A stretch of 64,000 bases of DNA from Rotaria socialis (Eukaryota; Rotifera; Eurotatoria; Philodinida; Philodinidae). Of the stretch, positions 24,242 to 35,030 are shown one piece after another (position 1 is the stretch's first letter; every line of letters starts with the position of its first letter). The translations under genes were made by a program, and so were the position numbers. A model generated the notes under the pieces. That model was not told where the DNA came from, searched no databases, and saw only the letters and a list, made by a program, of their open reading frames with translations. The stretch covers positions 1 through 64,000 of the forward strand of contig CAJNYU010002366.1 in NCBI GenBank assembly GCA_905331475.1, in the 5' to 3' direction.

Positions 24242-26298
24242 ATGTCTTCTCGACGGAGTAGTATCGTGTCATTAGAAATGCTCAAATATGATGAAGATTG
24301 TCCACCCATTGAAAGTCTATCGCAAGAAACGGTTACATTCGTATTAGCAAAAAAAACGCCGGCGGTTGAAAATCCACAAGAAGCAGCTGAAAGTCTCTTT
24401 TCAAAACCATTAAATCACTTGAGACCTCGAATTAATCATGAAATTCTCGAACATGAAATAACACCAGAAGAATTAGATGCTGCTGCTCAATATGGACGAT
24501 TTATGGAACGTCCAAGTGATTTATTTCTTAAATTATTTCATAATGTTCTATGCACATTAAGACGTGATCCATTAGCTGGTTGTGTCTCACCCAGTTTAAT
24601 TGGTACCACCGGTGTTATACCATTAAGTATTATTTCGACAATACCCGACATCTTACAACATTATTATCATTGTATTATAAATGCAAAAAAAGAAATTTTA
24701 CTCGCGACAAATTATTGGGAAAAAGGCGAAAGTGTAAATATTATTGGTAAAGCCTTAAGAGATTTAAGTAAACGTGCTGGAAATGACAATCGTTATATTA
24801 TTGTCAAATTAATAATAGATCATCCGACAAAAGAAAATTTAATACACAATCATAATATTCTACCGCCGAGTAAATGGCCTGATTACGATATTCCATCGCC
24901 CGAAGAAATGCCCAATGTATCTCTTGAAGTAAATAATTATCATCGAATAATACTGGGAACATTTCATACGAAATTCATGATTGTAGATCGTCGAATGGTT
25001 TTATTAAATAGTAATAATATACAAGATCGACCGAATCTTGAAATGATGTCACATTTCGAAGGTGATATTGTCAATTCATTTTATGATACATTTCTTATAT
25101 CATGGTGGATACCATTTAAACCACATCTTGTTTGTTTAAACGATGACGCATCTGCGCAAAATCATTTTCATTTTGGTATGAATAATACCAAACTTGTATC
25201 GATTCAACGACCATTACAACAAGCTATTGCACGAGCACGTTTACTACTTAAATGCCATTTAGAAAAACAAGCGCCAGATGTTTACCTCGACAAACATGTT
25301 CTCGTGGAAGAGAAAAAAACGAAAATGAACGGGCTATCAACAATCGCAATAAAAGCACTTGGTCAACATCGAAGAGTTCATTCACCGAGTGTTCTTGTTA
25401 AAGCAACCAATGATCTAACTGGAGCTATCGTTGGTGTTGATATGAATCCTCGTCCAGAAACACCAATGACCCATCATTTAAATCAAGCGGCGAAATCTGC
25501 TTATGCAACAAGACCCGATGAAAATTTATCCAGTACAGAATTAGAAACTCTAGCTTATGATTTTACACCGTTTATTTTTCATCAAGCACATGCACCATTT
25601 CCAATAGCTTTAGTCAATCGTTCACCCTATGGTAAACCTATACATGTTGATACAGCTAATCCACAAGATGCTGCATGGATGGGTGCTTTTCGTTATGCAA
25701 AAAAATCAATATTTATTCAATCACCTACATTAAATGCATCACCAGCTATTGATGGTATTATTGCTGCTTGTCGACGTGGTGTTATTGTAACGATATGGCT
25801 TGGATTAGGTTTTAATGATTCAGTTGAAGGTTTCGGAACATTTCAAGGTGGAACAAACGAACATGTGGTAAAGAAACTTTATAAAAAACTACGAGATGGT
25901 AATGATGGTGCAGTTACATATCTTCAAGTATATTGGTATACTGGAAAAGGTACGTTTCAAGAGAGACAAAATTCGCTTGTATCGTTTTTGTTATAAATAA
26001 ATAGATCAAACACGTCCTCGTCATTTTTCTCACAAACAACGAAATTGTCATATTAAATTTATGTCTATCGATGATCAAGTTGCTATTATGGGTAATGGTA
26101 ATATGGATAGTCAATCTTGGTTTCATTCTCAAGTAACATAGCCTTTTTTTTTTATTTAATTATTTTCATTTTCATTTTCATTTTCATGAGTAGGAAGTGA
26201 ATGTTATGATTGATTCATCAGCGGTAGTCAAAGAATGGATGGATGCTCTCTATAAAAATCAATCAACACATCGATATGGTAGAGTTACTTTCGATTAG
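24242..26298 (+). CDS. Phospholipase D-like protein with two HKD motifs, fungal-type
   Basis: Three exons, 24242-25949, 26005-26132 and 26194-26298, give 646 residues. Two HxKxxxxD motifs are visible: H-T-K-F-M-I-V-D (from residue 242) followed by N-S-N-N-I-Q-D, and H-I-K-F-M-S-I-D (from residue 585) followed by G-N-G-N-M-D-S-Q-S-W. Both are needed for a working PLD active site, so the enzyme is probably catalytic, on phospholipid or another phosphodiester. The segments I-S-T-I-P-D-I-L and N-N-I-Q-D-R-P-N-L-E-M-M closely resemble uncharacterised PLD proteins I remember from ascomycete and basidiomycete fungi. No signal peptide is seen. The first intron falls between the motifs. The final exon is short but in frame. 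Horizontal origin is inferred, not shown. Confidence 0.85.
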
Positions 26299-26770
26299 AA
26301 ATCATATCGTTGTCAGGAACATTGATGAGTAATTGTACAGTAAAACTTTTGCAATTCTATAATAAATCTCAATATTCATATGTCATTCAGTTACAATTAC
26401 TTTTAAGCACGTAAAGAGAGGGGGAGATGCTGATGGTGTGACCAAATTTGGTGCTGTAATTGTTCTTCACATAATATTGCGTACGGCTTTAGTAAGAATT
26501 CAATTTCCTTCACTGTAATTGATTTAATATACGAAGACGGTCTTTAGACCTAGCGCAGATCATCACTGGTAGCGGCAAACGAGCTGTATCGCCACATCAA
26601 CAAAGAACACCCTTGAAAACACCATCTCCATGTGATTCCCTGCAGTAATTATGTCGTACTTTACATTTTTAATCCCAGATGGATTGCACTAGCAGGTTTT
26701 TTCGATGCTATTAAATGCTTTGATGGATTGAGAAAATGCGAGCAATATATTTTATTGAATCAATTTGATA

Positions 26771-26783
26771 GGGTGTGGGTGTG
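26771..26783 (+). repeat. Interstitial telomere-like (TGTGGG) tract
   Basis: The 13 bases gggtgtgggtgtg are two units of the TGTGGG repeat known from bdelloid telomeres. It is isolated from the cluster near 51-61 kb. Confidence 0.55.
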
Positions 26784-27103
26784 AATCCTCATATTCACTG
26801 AAATAACACACCCTGCGGACACAACATTGAGCAAGACATTTTAAATTGTTTTACCCTACGAAAGGATCAATGAATCACGAGGTGTTCAGCTTAAGTTCAT
26901 TGTTATTCACATCTAAGTCTTATATACAATGAACGATCCAAATCGGAGCATAATACTACTTATCATAAATTAAATATCACCTCTCTACTTCTTTTTCGAC
27001 CTAACAAAATTGAACAGGCTGTTTCATGAAATTCTATATGTTTAGGTCGAAAATGGTAGATTCCTGTTTCGTCGAAAAATTTGATACACTTTTTTCCATC
27101 ATT

Positions 27104-27578
27104 CCCGTTTCGTCGAAAAATAAATTGGAATGAAGAAGAATATAAACAGAGTGATGAGCTCAATTTCTTTGATTGATTCAAACTATTTACTTAAACATAA
27201 ACTAATTGATATTCCTATACTAGTAATCTGTAATTTTGCAAATATATATAGATGTGGAGTAAAAAGAAAAAATTCATTTATTTTGCTATATTCATTCATT
27301 ATTACACAAAATGATGCTGCCTATTGTTGAAAGTAAACGTAATAAGCCAACTTTATTATTTGATACTTTTCGCTACACACAAGATAAAATTTGAATTTTT
27401 TTTCTTTTTTCTATCCATATTTTTTCTTAATAATTTCTCATTTATGTATCTAAATCTGCTCTATAATAAATTTTTTGTTGACAAATTTACTTGCAAGTAA
27501 TTGGGCACTATTTATGATTAGTATGACGAAAAAATTTCATCAAGTGATTAATTAGAATTTATTTTTCGACGAAACGGG
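27104..27578. mobile_element. MITE-like element with 23-bp inverted repeats
   Basis: The sequence at 27104-27126 (starting cccgtttcgtcg) is perfectly repeated in inverse at 27556-27578, enclosing about 430 bp. A further diverged copy of the tttcgtcgaaaaat word occurs at about 27067-27081. Such symmetry suggests a non-autonomous DNA transposon. I could not find a clear target duplication, so the true ends may lie outside; related ttcgacctaac / cctaaccgtcgaa words occur at 26996 and 27580. Confidence 0.6.
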
Positions 27579-28256
27579 ACCTAACCGTCGAAAATGATGC
27601 GCTGTTGATGGAAACAAAATTGAAACGAATATTAAGAAAAAGCAGAAGTCATGTTACTAATTGAATTTACAGTGTTGTTCAATTATGTTTGATTTGGACG
27701 CAAGAAACAAAAAAAACTATCAACAGATCATATATTTGTTCACTATGAAATCTTGTTGTACAACAACTATGTTAAATTTCACGTGAACATCGTTACTGTA
27801 ATATTTATTTTCACCAAGGGATATAATCGAATTTACAGAATGTTCTGAGCAAAACCAGTGGCATCAAATTATTTTATATTCAAAAAGTAATTTGTTTTCT
27901 TTTTAAAGATAATGTCCGATCGTACTTTCCAAGTATAACAAAAAGAACACACTTCATAATATCTAATTTAATTATAATGTGAATACATCTGATGAACTAT
28001 TATTTTAGAAGTCGCTTAAAAGGACCCCGCCAGATAACTCAAGTTAATCTTATAGAAAAACGGAATACATGATTTTGTAGAGCGCGAAAAGTTACATATA
28101 CTGGTGCATGAACCAGGTAGGTTTGTATTATATTTAAAAACATTTTCTTACATGCAAAGCAAATCGACACGTCCAATATTTTGTATTCAAGGAGTCATTT
28201 TGTCATAGAGAAATAATTCTTTTACAAAAGCTTTACCCTCTATTGTCTTATGTAGT

Positions 28257-28283
28257 TTTGTAGAGCGAAGCCCGCTCTACAAA
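28257..28283. repeat. Perfect 11-bp hairpin
   Basis: The arms tttgtagagcg and cgctctacaaa surround a 5-base loop. The word gtagagcg also occurs at about 28076-28084. It may be a decayed element terminus; it is not followed by a T-run that would suggest a terminator. Confidence 0.6.
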
Positions 28284-29789
28284 TTCACATCACTCAATAT
28301 CCCATGCCACAATAAAACAAAAAATTTTCACCCTAAAATAAACAAAACTCATAAAAAAAATCAAAATGGTTTTTATTCATATTTTTGTGACTCTCCGTTG
28401 TATTTCAAAACATAGCGGTAACAACGTGATTTTTTCTCTCGGAAACTACCCTTGATCATGCTCTATCATCATCCATAAAAACAATGTTGAAAATCGAAGG
28501 GGCTGGGGAATGACGCAGTCAACATTCTAACAACTATGACAATTTTTCGTCATTTTTACAAACTGTTTTTTGGTGTTTTTTTCACTAATCGTATTATGAA
28601 AGTTTCTGAAAATTTCAGTGAATATAGCAATCATGAAGAGGAGTTGAAACTGTATAATACTTACAAGTTTTCGTTCTTTTTTTCTTTAGACTATGAATGA
28701 CAATCACGCTTAGAATTGCTCTATTTTTCTCCTCATCGTAGAAACTTCATTTTATATTAATCAAATTACATTTTCACAAGCAACACAGCGAAAATGCATA
28801 TACTTATGTTTTCTTCAATGAGAGTATACAAATAAAATAACTATTATAAGGAAAGATGTAATTTCAACAAAGTATCAAAATCTTGAAGAAGTGCGTACAT
28901 TCTAATTTTCTACACTGTGCTACAGTGAATGAAATTTGTTGGCAGATTCAGCTAATGTTCAATATGAATTACATGCATCACTTATTAAAAAGCGTTGCAA
29001 ATAAAAATAGTACGATAGCAAAATATGTGTTTTTCATGAGATGCTTAGTTCGACTTCGAATATAAATCGACATCTCAATAACTATTTACAATTCGAAAAA
29101 AAATGAAAAAAAATCGCGCCCATTTAAAAACCATCCCAAAACAAAAGATAAAGATCGCCAAACTGGCAGCACGTTTATAATTGAGGAATAGATTTAGATT
29201 TCCTTTTTATGATTCATAAAATTTATAATTCGAATTCGACTTCGCTCCCATATATAATTAGGAATACCTTCAGATTTCCATTTTGTAAATTATGTCAGCA
29301 ATCAAGGGGAAAATCGCTTCTTAAGAAATATTCGGCTGACCGTATCTCCTAGCTAAAAAATACTACGGATCTAAAATTATTTTTCACATACGTCTCAGCG
29401 ACACATTCAACGATGCTACTCGCAGCTTGGTATGGGAGACCTTTCGGATTGAAACTTTCACGAAAATCGATTTAGGCACTACATATTGAAGATTCCAGAT
29501 AACTGCATTTCCTTCCCGATTTTCTTCTCTCCAATATCTAACTACCCGAGTATCATGAATGGAAAAAAATGTGTTATCGTCGGCATTATTTTAATGAGAA
29601 TGAACAGCTTCTTTTTTTTTTATAGATAATCAATAATGAACAGGAAATAAAAACGTGCCATTTTGAAAAATAGAAATTCGATATTGTTTCAAATTTTTAT
29701 AGGAAGTAAATGACATCTACAGTAATCCATAGTTTACCGAGTTGGAAACAAGATAAAAAGAAAAACAAATGTTTACTTGACAAAAAAAA

Positions 29790-30786
29790 ATGACCTCTGA
29801 CGATATTCGTTTGGGTGATATAATTGTTGAAGGTGATAGTGGTAGTATAGTCCTGGTAGGATTTCCATATGATGAAGGTGTACGAAGAAATAATGGACGA
29901 GTTGGTGCAAAACATGGTCCCGATTCATTTCGTCAATTATTAAAACGAACAGGAACTGTTGTTAATGCTGAATATGATGATTTAGATCTACGAAAATATT
30001 TAACTATTTCTGATGGAGGTAATATTAATGCTGACTTAACTTTAGAAGAAGCTCATCAACAATTAGAAAGTCGTATTCGACAATTAATATCAAATGGGAA
30101 AATTCCATTTGTTGTCGGAGGTGGTAACGATCAATCCTATCCTAATGCTTCTGCTTTATTAAATCATACGACGAAATCAATCTATGTTATTAATATTGAT
30201 GCACATCTTGATGTTCGACCATTGAAGGAAAATAATAAATCTCATTCTGGTTCACCATTTCGATTATTACTTGAAGATCAAAAATTTCATCAAAATCCTT
30301 CAAGTATGATGATTTTATTTTTCTATAAAACAAACTAAACCGTTTTTTGATTCTGTAGATCGATTTATTGAATTTGCAAGTCAAGGATCTCAATGTTCTA
30401 TAGAACATGTGAATTATCTTCGTTCAAAATCTCCTTTAACTCAAATATTTTGGTATCAATCAATTCGTGATAACCCATTGGCACCTTTTCGTACGATACT
30501 AAAATCAGCCGAAGAACAACAAAGTGATATATTCGTATCATTTGATATCGACTCCATTATTTCATCTTCATGTCCAGGTGTTAGTGCACCGGCAACCGTA
30601 GGTCTTACTGCTCAACAAGCTTGTGATATCGCTTTTTATGCTGGAGAATCTTTACAAGTTAAACTAATGGATCTCAGCGAATATAATCCACTAATCGAAG
30701 ACTATCGAACAGGAAAACTTGTAACACTTATTTTTTATCATTTCGTTCTCGGACGAGCAAAAGCGATTCGAGATTTAATGCAATAA
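29790..30786 (+). CDS. Arginase/agmatinase-fold ureohydrolase (formimidoylglutamase-like)
   Basis: Two exons, 29790-30303 and 30359-30786, give 313 residues of the ureohydrolase superfamily, Mn-dependent enzymes that cleave C-N bonds in guanidino compounds. Seen are G-A-K-H-G-P-D-S-F-R, the D-x-H-x-D ligand motif as N-I-D-A-H-L-D-V-R-P, the following S-H-S-G-S-P-F-R substrate loop, and F-D-I-D-S-I with P-G-V-S-A-P. The D-V-R-P and G-S-P-F features favour the formimidoylglutamase branch. Unusually, the first metal motif (normally G-G-D/G-H) reads G-G-G-N-D-Q-S, so its His is Asn. Whether the enzyme binds two metals is therefore uncertain. It is followed after 28 bp by the acyl carrier protein gene. 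Confidence 0.85.
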
Positions 30787-30814
30787 TAAATTTATCTTTC
30801 ATTTTAGATATAAG

Positions 30815-31300
30815 ATGCTCTCGTCAACCGTACGTCTCTTAATGCGTAGTGGATCACTATTGCGACCCCTGATAATCACCGCTCGGCCACTCTCTATAAA
30901 ACCCACTCTGATCAATTTAACTGAAAAACGCAAAACATTAATCAATGAAATACCACGTCGTTGGTCTCATGTTCATTATACATATCCAATGATTGAAAGT
31001 CGTGTTATGCTTCTATTACGTTTATTTGATAAAATCGATTCAAATTCACTCAAATTAGATTCACGATTCGTTCAAGATCTTGGTCTCGACTCATTAGATA
31101 TTGTCGAAATAACAGCTGCATTAGAAGATGAATTTTGGACTGAAATTCCCGATTGCGATTCTGACCATTTTGCAACACCCCGACATGTAATTCAATATCT
31201 ATGCGACAAATACGATGTTTATGAACATATCGAACCAATATCAGCTGGAAAAGAATATTTAGAAGAAGCTAAAGCTGCTGCTGATCGAGCACATCATTAA
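30815..31300 (+). CDS. NDUFAB1: Mitochondrial acyl carrier protein (NDUFAB1)
   Basis: A single exon encodes 161 residues. The mitochondrial ACP carries acyl chains for lipoate synthesis, is a subunit of respiratory complex I and stabilises LYR-protein assembly factors. The first 50 or so residues are basic and Arg/Ser-rich, a typical matrix-targeting presequence. The ACP domain includes F-V-Q-D-L-G-L-D-S-L-D, whose Ser is the 4'-phosphopantetheine site, and the acidic helix A-L-E-D-E-F. The C-terminal extension after the domain is about 25 residues, slightly longer than usual. An attttag acceptor ends 7 bases before the ATG, inside the 28-bp gap to the preceding stop codon. Confidence 0.93.
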   Translation: MLSSTVRLLMRSGSLLRPLIITARPLSIKPTLINLTEKRKTLINEIPRRWSHVHYTYPMIESRVMLLLRLFDKIDSNSLKLDSRFVQDLGLDSLDIVEITAALEDEFWTEIPDCDSDHFATPRHVIQYLCDKYDVYEHIEPISAGKEYLEEAKAAADRAHH

Positions 31301-31716
31301 ATTAACAAAACTTTCTCTTTTCTTCTTCTTTTTTTCCTGTAGTTTTGTTAATAAAAGTTATCCTCTTTTAAATAACCAGAAATGTTCTTCCGATCTTGAG
31401 ACAGTACAGCACGAATGCAGTATTTAAAAAAAACAAAAGGACAGACAGAGAGAAAAAAAACAATAAGTGTTTATGTGTACACAAAAGATGTCAATGAAAT
31501 AAGAAGGATCAATATGGCATATCCAAAACAAAACAAGAAAGAATTTCAAAACTTGTGCTTCCATTTTTCAAGATTAAATATGGTAGTTGACTTTTTTCTC
31601 CACTACGAGGCGATAAAAAGAAAATGCGTATAGAAACGAGCAGATGTAACGCGCATGAACAAAAGAAAATGAACTAAGAATAAGAAACGTCTATTGTAAG
31701 TGCATATACATATATA
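31301..31716. other. Convergent 3' interval
   Basis: The NDUFAB1 (+) and WDR26 (-) genes converge across 416 bp of AT-rich 3' flanking DNA. No other feature is seen. Confidence 0.5.
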
Positions 31717-34473
31717 TCAAGATGATGGTTCGTTATTCGGCAATACTGTTTTTGTTTGATGTTCCGGAGTCGACCAAATTCGAACAGTTGCATCATCGGA
31801 TGCTGATGCAAAAACGAGCGGTGAGGTCGGATGCCATGAAACACAATTGACAGTACGTGTATGGCCTGAAAATACCATGATGGGCCGCTCTTGTCGTCGA
31901 TGCCATAGGTAGACTTTCGAATCTTCACTACCACTTGCGATGAACTCTTCATTGGGTCCACCGAATGTTGCATGATTGACATAGTTACCCTGTGTTACAC
32001 CTTGATATTTGCGGACCAATTGTTTATCATGCAGATCCCATAGATGAACACCCTATTAGAAAATTTATCCGGGTGAGTTATGCACAAATCTCTACCCGAA
32101 TTTTACCTGTGTAGCAATATTCAAAAGTGCTAATCGACCGTCTTTGCTAACAGTAAACGACATAATCGGATGATCTTCGTGAATTCTAAAAGAGAATACA
32201 AAGCATAATCTTCTCTTCGAATAAAATATTCGTACATTTGTTGATCGGTTAAACTATCGAATTTATAAGAACTAATACGTTTTTGTGCATCGGCTGCTAG
32301 AATCAATCCATCATGCGTTACATGTAAACATTGAAGTCGAACACCTTCCCAACTATCAATAACATTACCATCAATATCCTAAAAATTGAAAATTTTGCAA
32401 AATAATCTTTATTTTTCTCGTTACACATACACAGTAATAGAATTGTCCACGTGATCCTCCGCATACAAATCGCTGTCCACATGGTAACCATGCAGCGCAA
32501 GTTAAACTATCTTCAGGTGTATGGGTCATACGTGATCGCTGTTCTTCTTGCTATAGCAAATAATAATAAAACGAATAATTATTAAATAGTTCCCGAACAG
32601 AAATTTACTTCAACATCCCAAATCCACAATTCATTACATTCATCTGTTCCACACGCAATAACATATCGACTAAATGGACACCAAGCAATACAACCAATGC
32701 CGAATGAATGTCCTTCAAATTGTTTTCTTAATTTCATTTTATAGGTTTCCTTAAAAGAAATGCTTTTTGAAAATTTATATCCCAATATCTACAATCTTAC
32801 CAGGTCTACATCATAGATATGCAAATAACCATCTTTGGAGCCAGTAGCAAGTTTAGTTCCATCAGGAGAAAATTTACAAAACCAAACTTCGTCTGAATGT
32901 TCAGTTAAAGTTTGTATTGTAACACAAGGAAACGTTTGTCTAAAGCGCAAAATATAGATCTGTAATTTAATATGTTTGAAACAACATACTTCGAACACGC
33001 ATGATCCTTGAGCAATGAAACATCTTCGAGTGTTAATGTTCCTGGTTTAACATGGTATGTACATCGTTCTTGTTGTAGTTCAACAGCTTGAGTTAGAAGG
33101 GATTCGAGACGTTTGGGTGGTAACATAACATCCGGAGGAAGAAATTCTTGAAGAAAATAATTCGTTTATTAAAATTCCGAGAGAAAGATTCCTTTTTTTC
33201 TTTTTACTCTGTAATTTTTCCATAAGATTTTGTCTTGATAGGAAACCTTTACCACTCCAATTAGCGGCTTTGTACATGTCTTTCATTGAATTAAACATAA
33301 GAAATCTAACGTGAACAAAAAAACAACAATTCTCTGATATGAAAATTTAGAGCAAAAACTTCATACGTGGTAAGTTCATGTGTACGTTCAGTACGAATTT
33401 TTAATCCTTGAATTTCATATCGTAAACATTGCAATGCTTCCATAGCATGATTATCTTCAATTAATTCGAAATATTTTTGTTCAAGAATTAAATATTTCAT
33501 TTGCTACAAGGAAAAACACAACAGATATTTTTGAAAAATGTTGTATGCGTTATTTTACTTGAATGCCATCGCGTTCTTCAATATATTGTTTTAATTTTTC
33601 AAGTGCGACTATTGCCTTCAGGAGGAAATAACGATTGTATTAGTAGTGATTCGAAATCAATAAAACTTACTTCAGTCCATTTTCCTGACATAATAAGTTC
33701 TCGAAAATTCGATGCTTGTTCATGTTCTAATACGCAACCACTTTCATGGATAAGGATATCAACTGTTTTACTAATAAAATGAAACAACAGATTTACCTGT
33801 TGATCGTTCAATAAATAATATTTTACCTTAGTCCAACACTTTGTAAATGTTGTCCAATAAGTCTTAAAACTTCTTTTTGACTATTTGAAAATGTTCTCGA
33901 CGAATTCGAATCTCCATTTGAAGGATACGATGAACCAGTGATAATTGTTTGCGTTGATGATGTTATGAAATGATTATTATTTCCATTGGCAGATGATGCT
34001 TCATGTCCGTTACTACTTGATACATTGGCTGCCGATGATGGTGATGGTATCGTTGGTGATGTTAAACCATTTAGATGATGTGTTAACCGTTGAGTTTGCT
34101 GTTTAAGGCGTTCAGAATTATTGTTATCATTAGGATCAGATGCTAATGGAAGAGGAGTTGAACTTGCAGTTGCTGCATTATCCAAAGATAATGTTTGTTG
34201 TTGGCCTCCGGAGTTTGTAGATGTACTCATAGTTGGATGTTGGCGATTGGAATCTTTATTACGAGTTGATCGAGTAGTATTCAAGCGCGCTCGCTTGGGT
34301 GGTGGACACCCGGCGACGTCTTCGTCCGAGCTTGATGAGGCCAGTATTGCGAGGAGGGTATCGAAGAATGACTCATACGGAAACAGTGAAAAGACGTAAA
34401 CGTAGCGACGGCGTAACAGAGACAGAGAGAGAGAGAGCGAAAAAACAAAGGAAAAGAGAGAAAACAAACGCAC
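31717..34473 (-). CDS. WDR26: WDR26 / GID7, subunit of the CTLH E3 ubiquitin ligase
   Basis: Twelve exons fit: 34473-33827, 33770-33671, 33615-33559, 33503-33367, 33305-33208, 33146-32990, 32939-32801, 32749-32609, 32550-32431, 32378-32236, 32185-32107 and 32052-31717 (717 residues). LisH and CTLH regions ([14 protein letters not shown]) lead to [12 protein letters not shown] and a WD40 propeller, with [26 protein letters not shown] and [10 protein letters not shown] matching animal WDR26 almost word for word. The N terminus is uncertain: an in-frame Met at 34230 would give 636 residues, and the stretch upstream contains a GA-run-derived Ser-Leu repeat likely to be UTR, but also a plausible basic nuclear signal (P-K-R-A-R). 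Exons 2-12 are firm. Confidence 0.93.
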
Positions 34474-34693
34474 GTCGAAATTAGATAAAATAGAACGAGT
34501 CCTATGGAAAAATGAAACGTCGAATGAAAATCTTCGAAATTGAATGTAGAAAAATCAAGGTCAAAATCAATACGAATGAAATATCTAAATAGAAAAATAG
34601 TGACTTTGCATTTCCGTTATCTAGTGAGTTTCTAATCGAACATTCAGCTAATAAACAGCTGTTGAGCTGTTGATCACTCGTGATTAAGAGAAC

Positions 34694-34727
<34 letters not shown>

Positions 34728-35030
34728 CATGTCATTTGATTTGTAAATAACTTTTTTTTCCAACCGATTTTTACATTTAAAAGTCTAAATTCTTTTTTTA
34801 ATAATTTCCCCCGGAAATATTTCTCATAAAAAATAATAATAATAACAAAATGTAAACGGTGGACAATAAAACATTTTTTCATTGATCTAAAATTTTCTCC
34901 AATCATATTAAGCCATATACAAATAGAATTGGTCTAGGCGAGCGACATCTAGTCTTTGTTTTCTGTTCGTTGGAGGGAAAACGTATTTGTCATTGTAACG
35001 ATTTGCACACACGATTTTACTTTTATCCGA
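34474..35030. promoter_or_regulatory. Divergent interval WDR26/MASTL with GA microsatellite
   Basis: The 557-bp gap separates divergent WDR26 and MASTL. It includes a (ga)n run at about 34698-34724 and AT-rich DNA. Both promoters should lie here, but no specific element is assigned. Confidence 0.4.

Larger units (their letters stand above)
26299..29789. other. 3.5-kb gene-poor interval with repeats
   Basis: No gene is supported. A telomere-like tract (26771-26783), a pair of perfect 23-bp inverted repeats (27104-27126 and 27556-27578) and a small hairpin (28257-28283) lie here. The remainder is AT-rich unique-looking DNA. This is the largest break in the housekeeping gene core. Confidence 0.6.

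Noticed and set aside
24242..26298. Fungal contamination as explanation for the PLD gene
   Set aside because: It is continuous with metazoan genes on both sides and has the same intron size and base composition.
34231..34473. Certain N-terminal extension of WDR26
   Set aside because: The first residues derive from a GA-rich run; the true start could be the Met at 34230, so the extension is reported only as uncertain.
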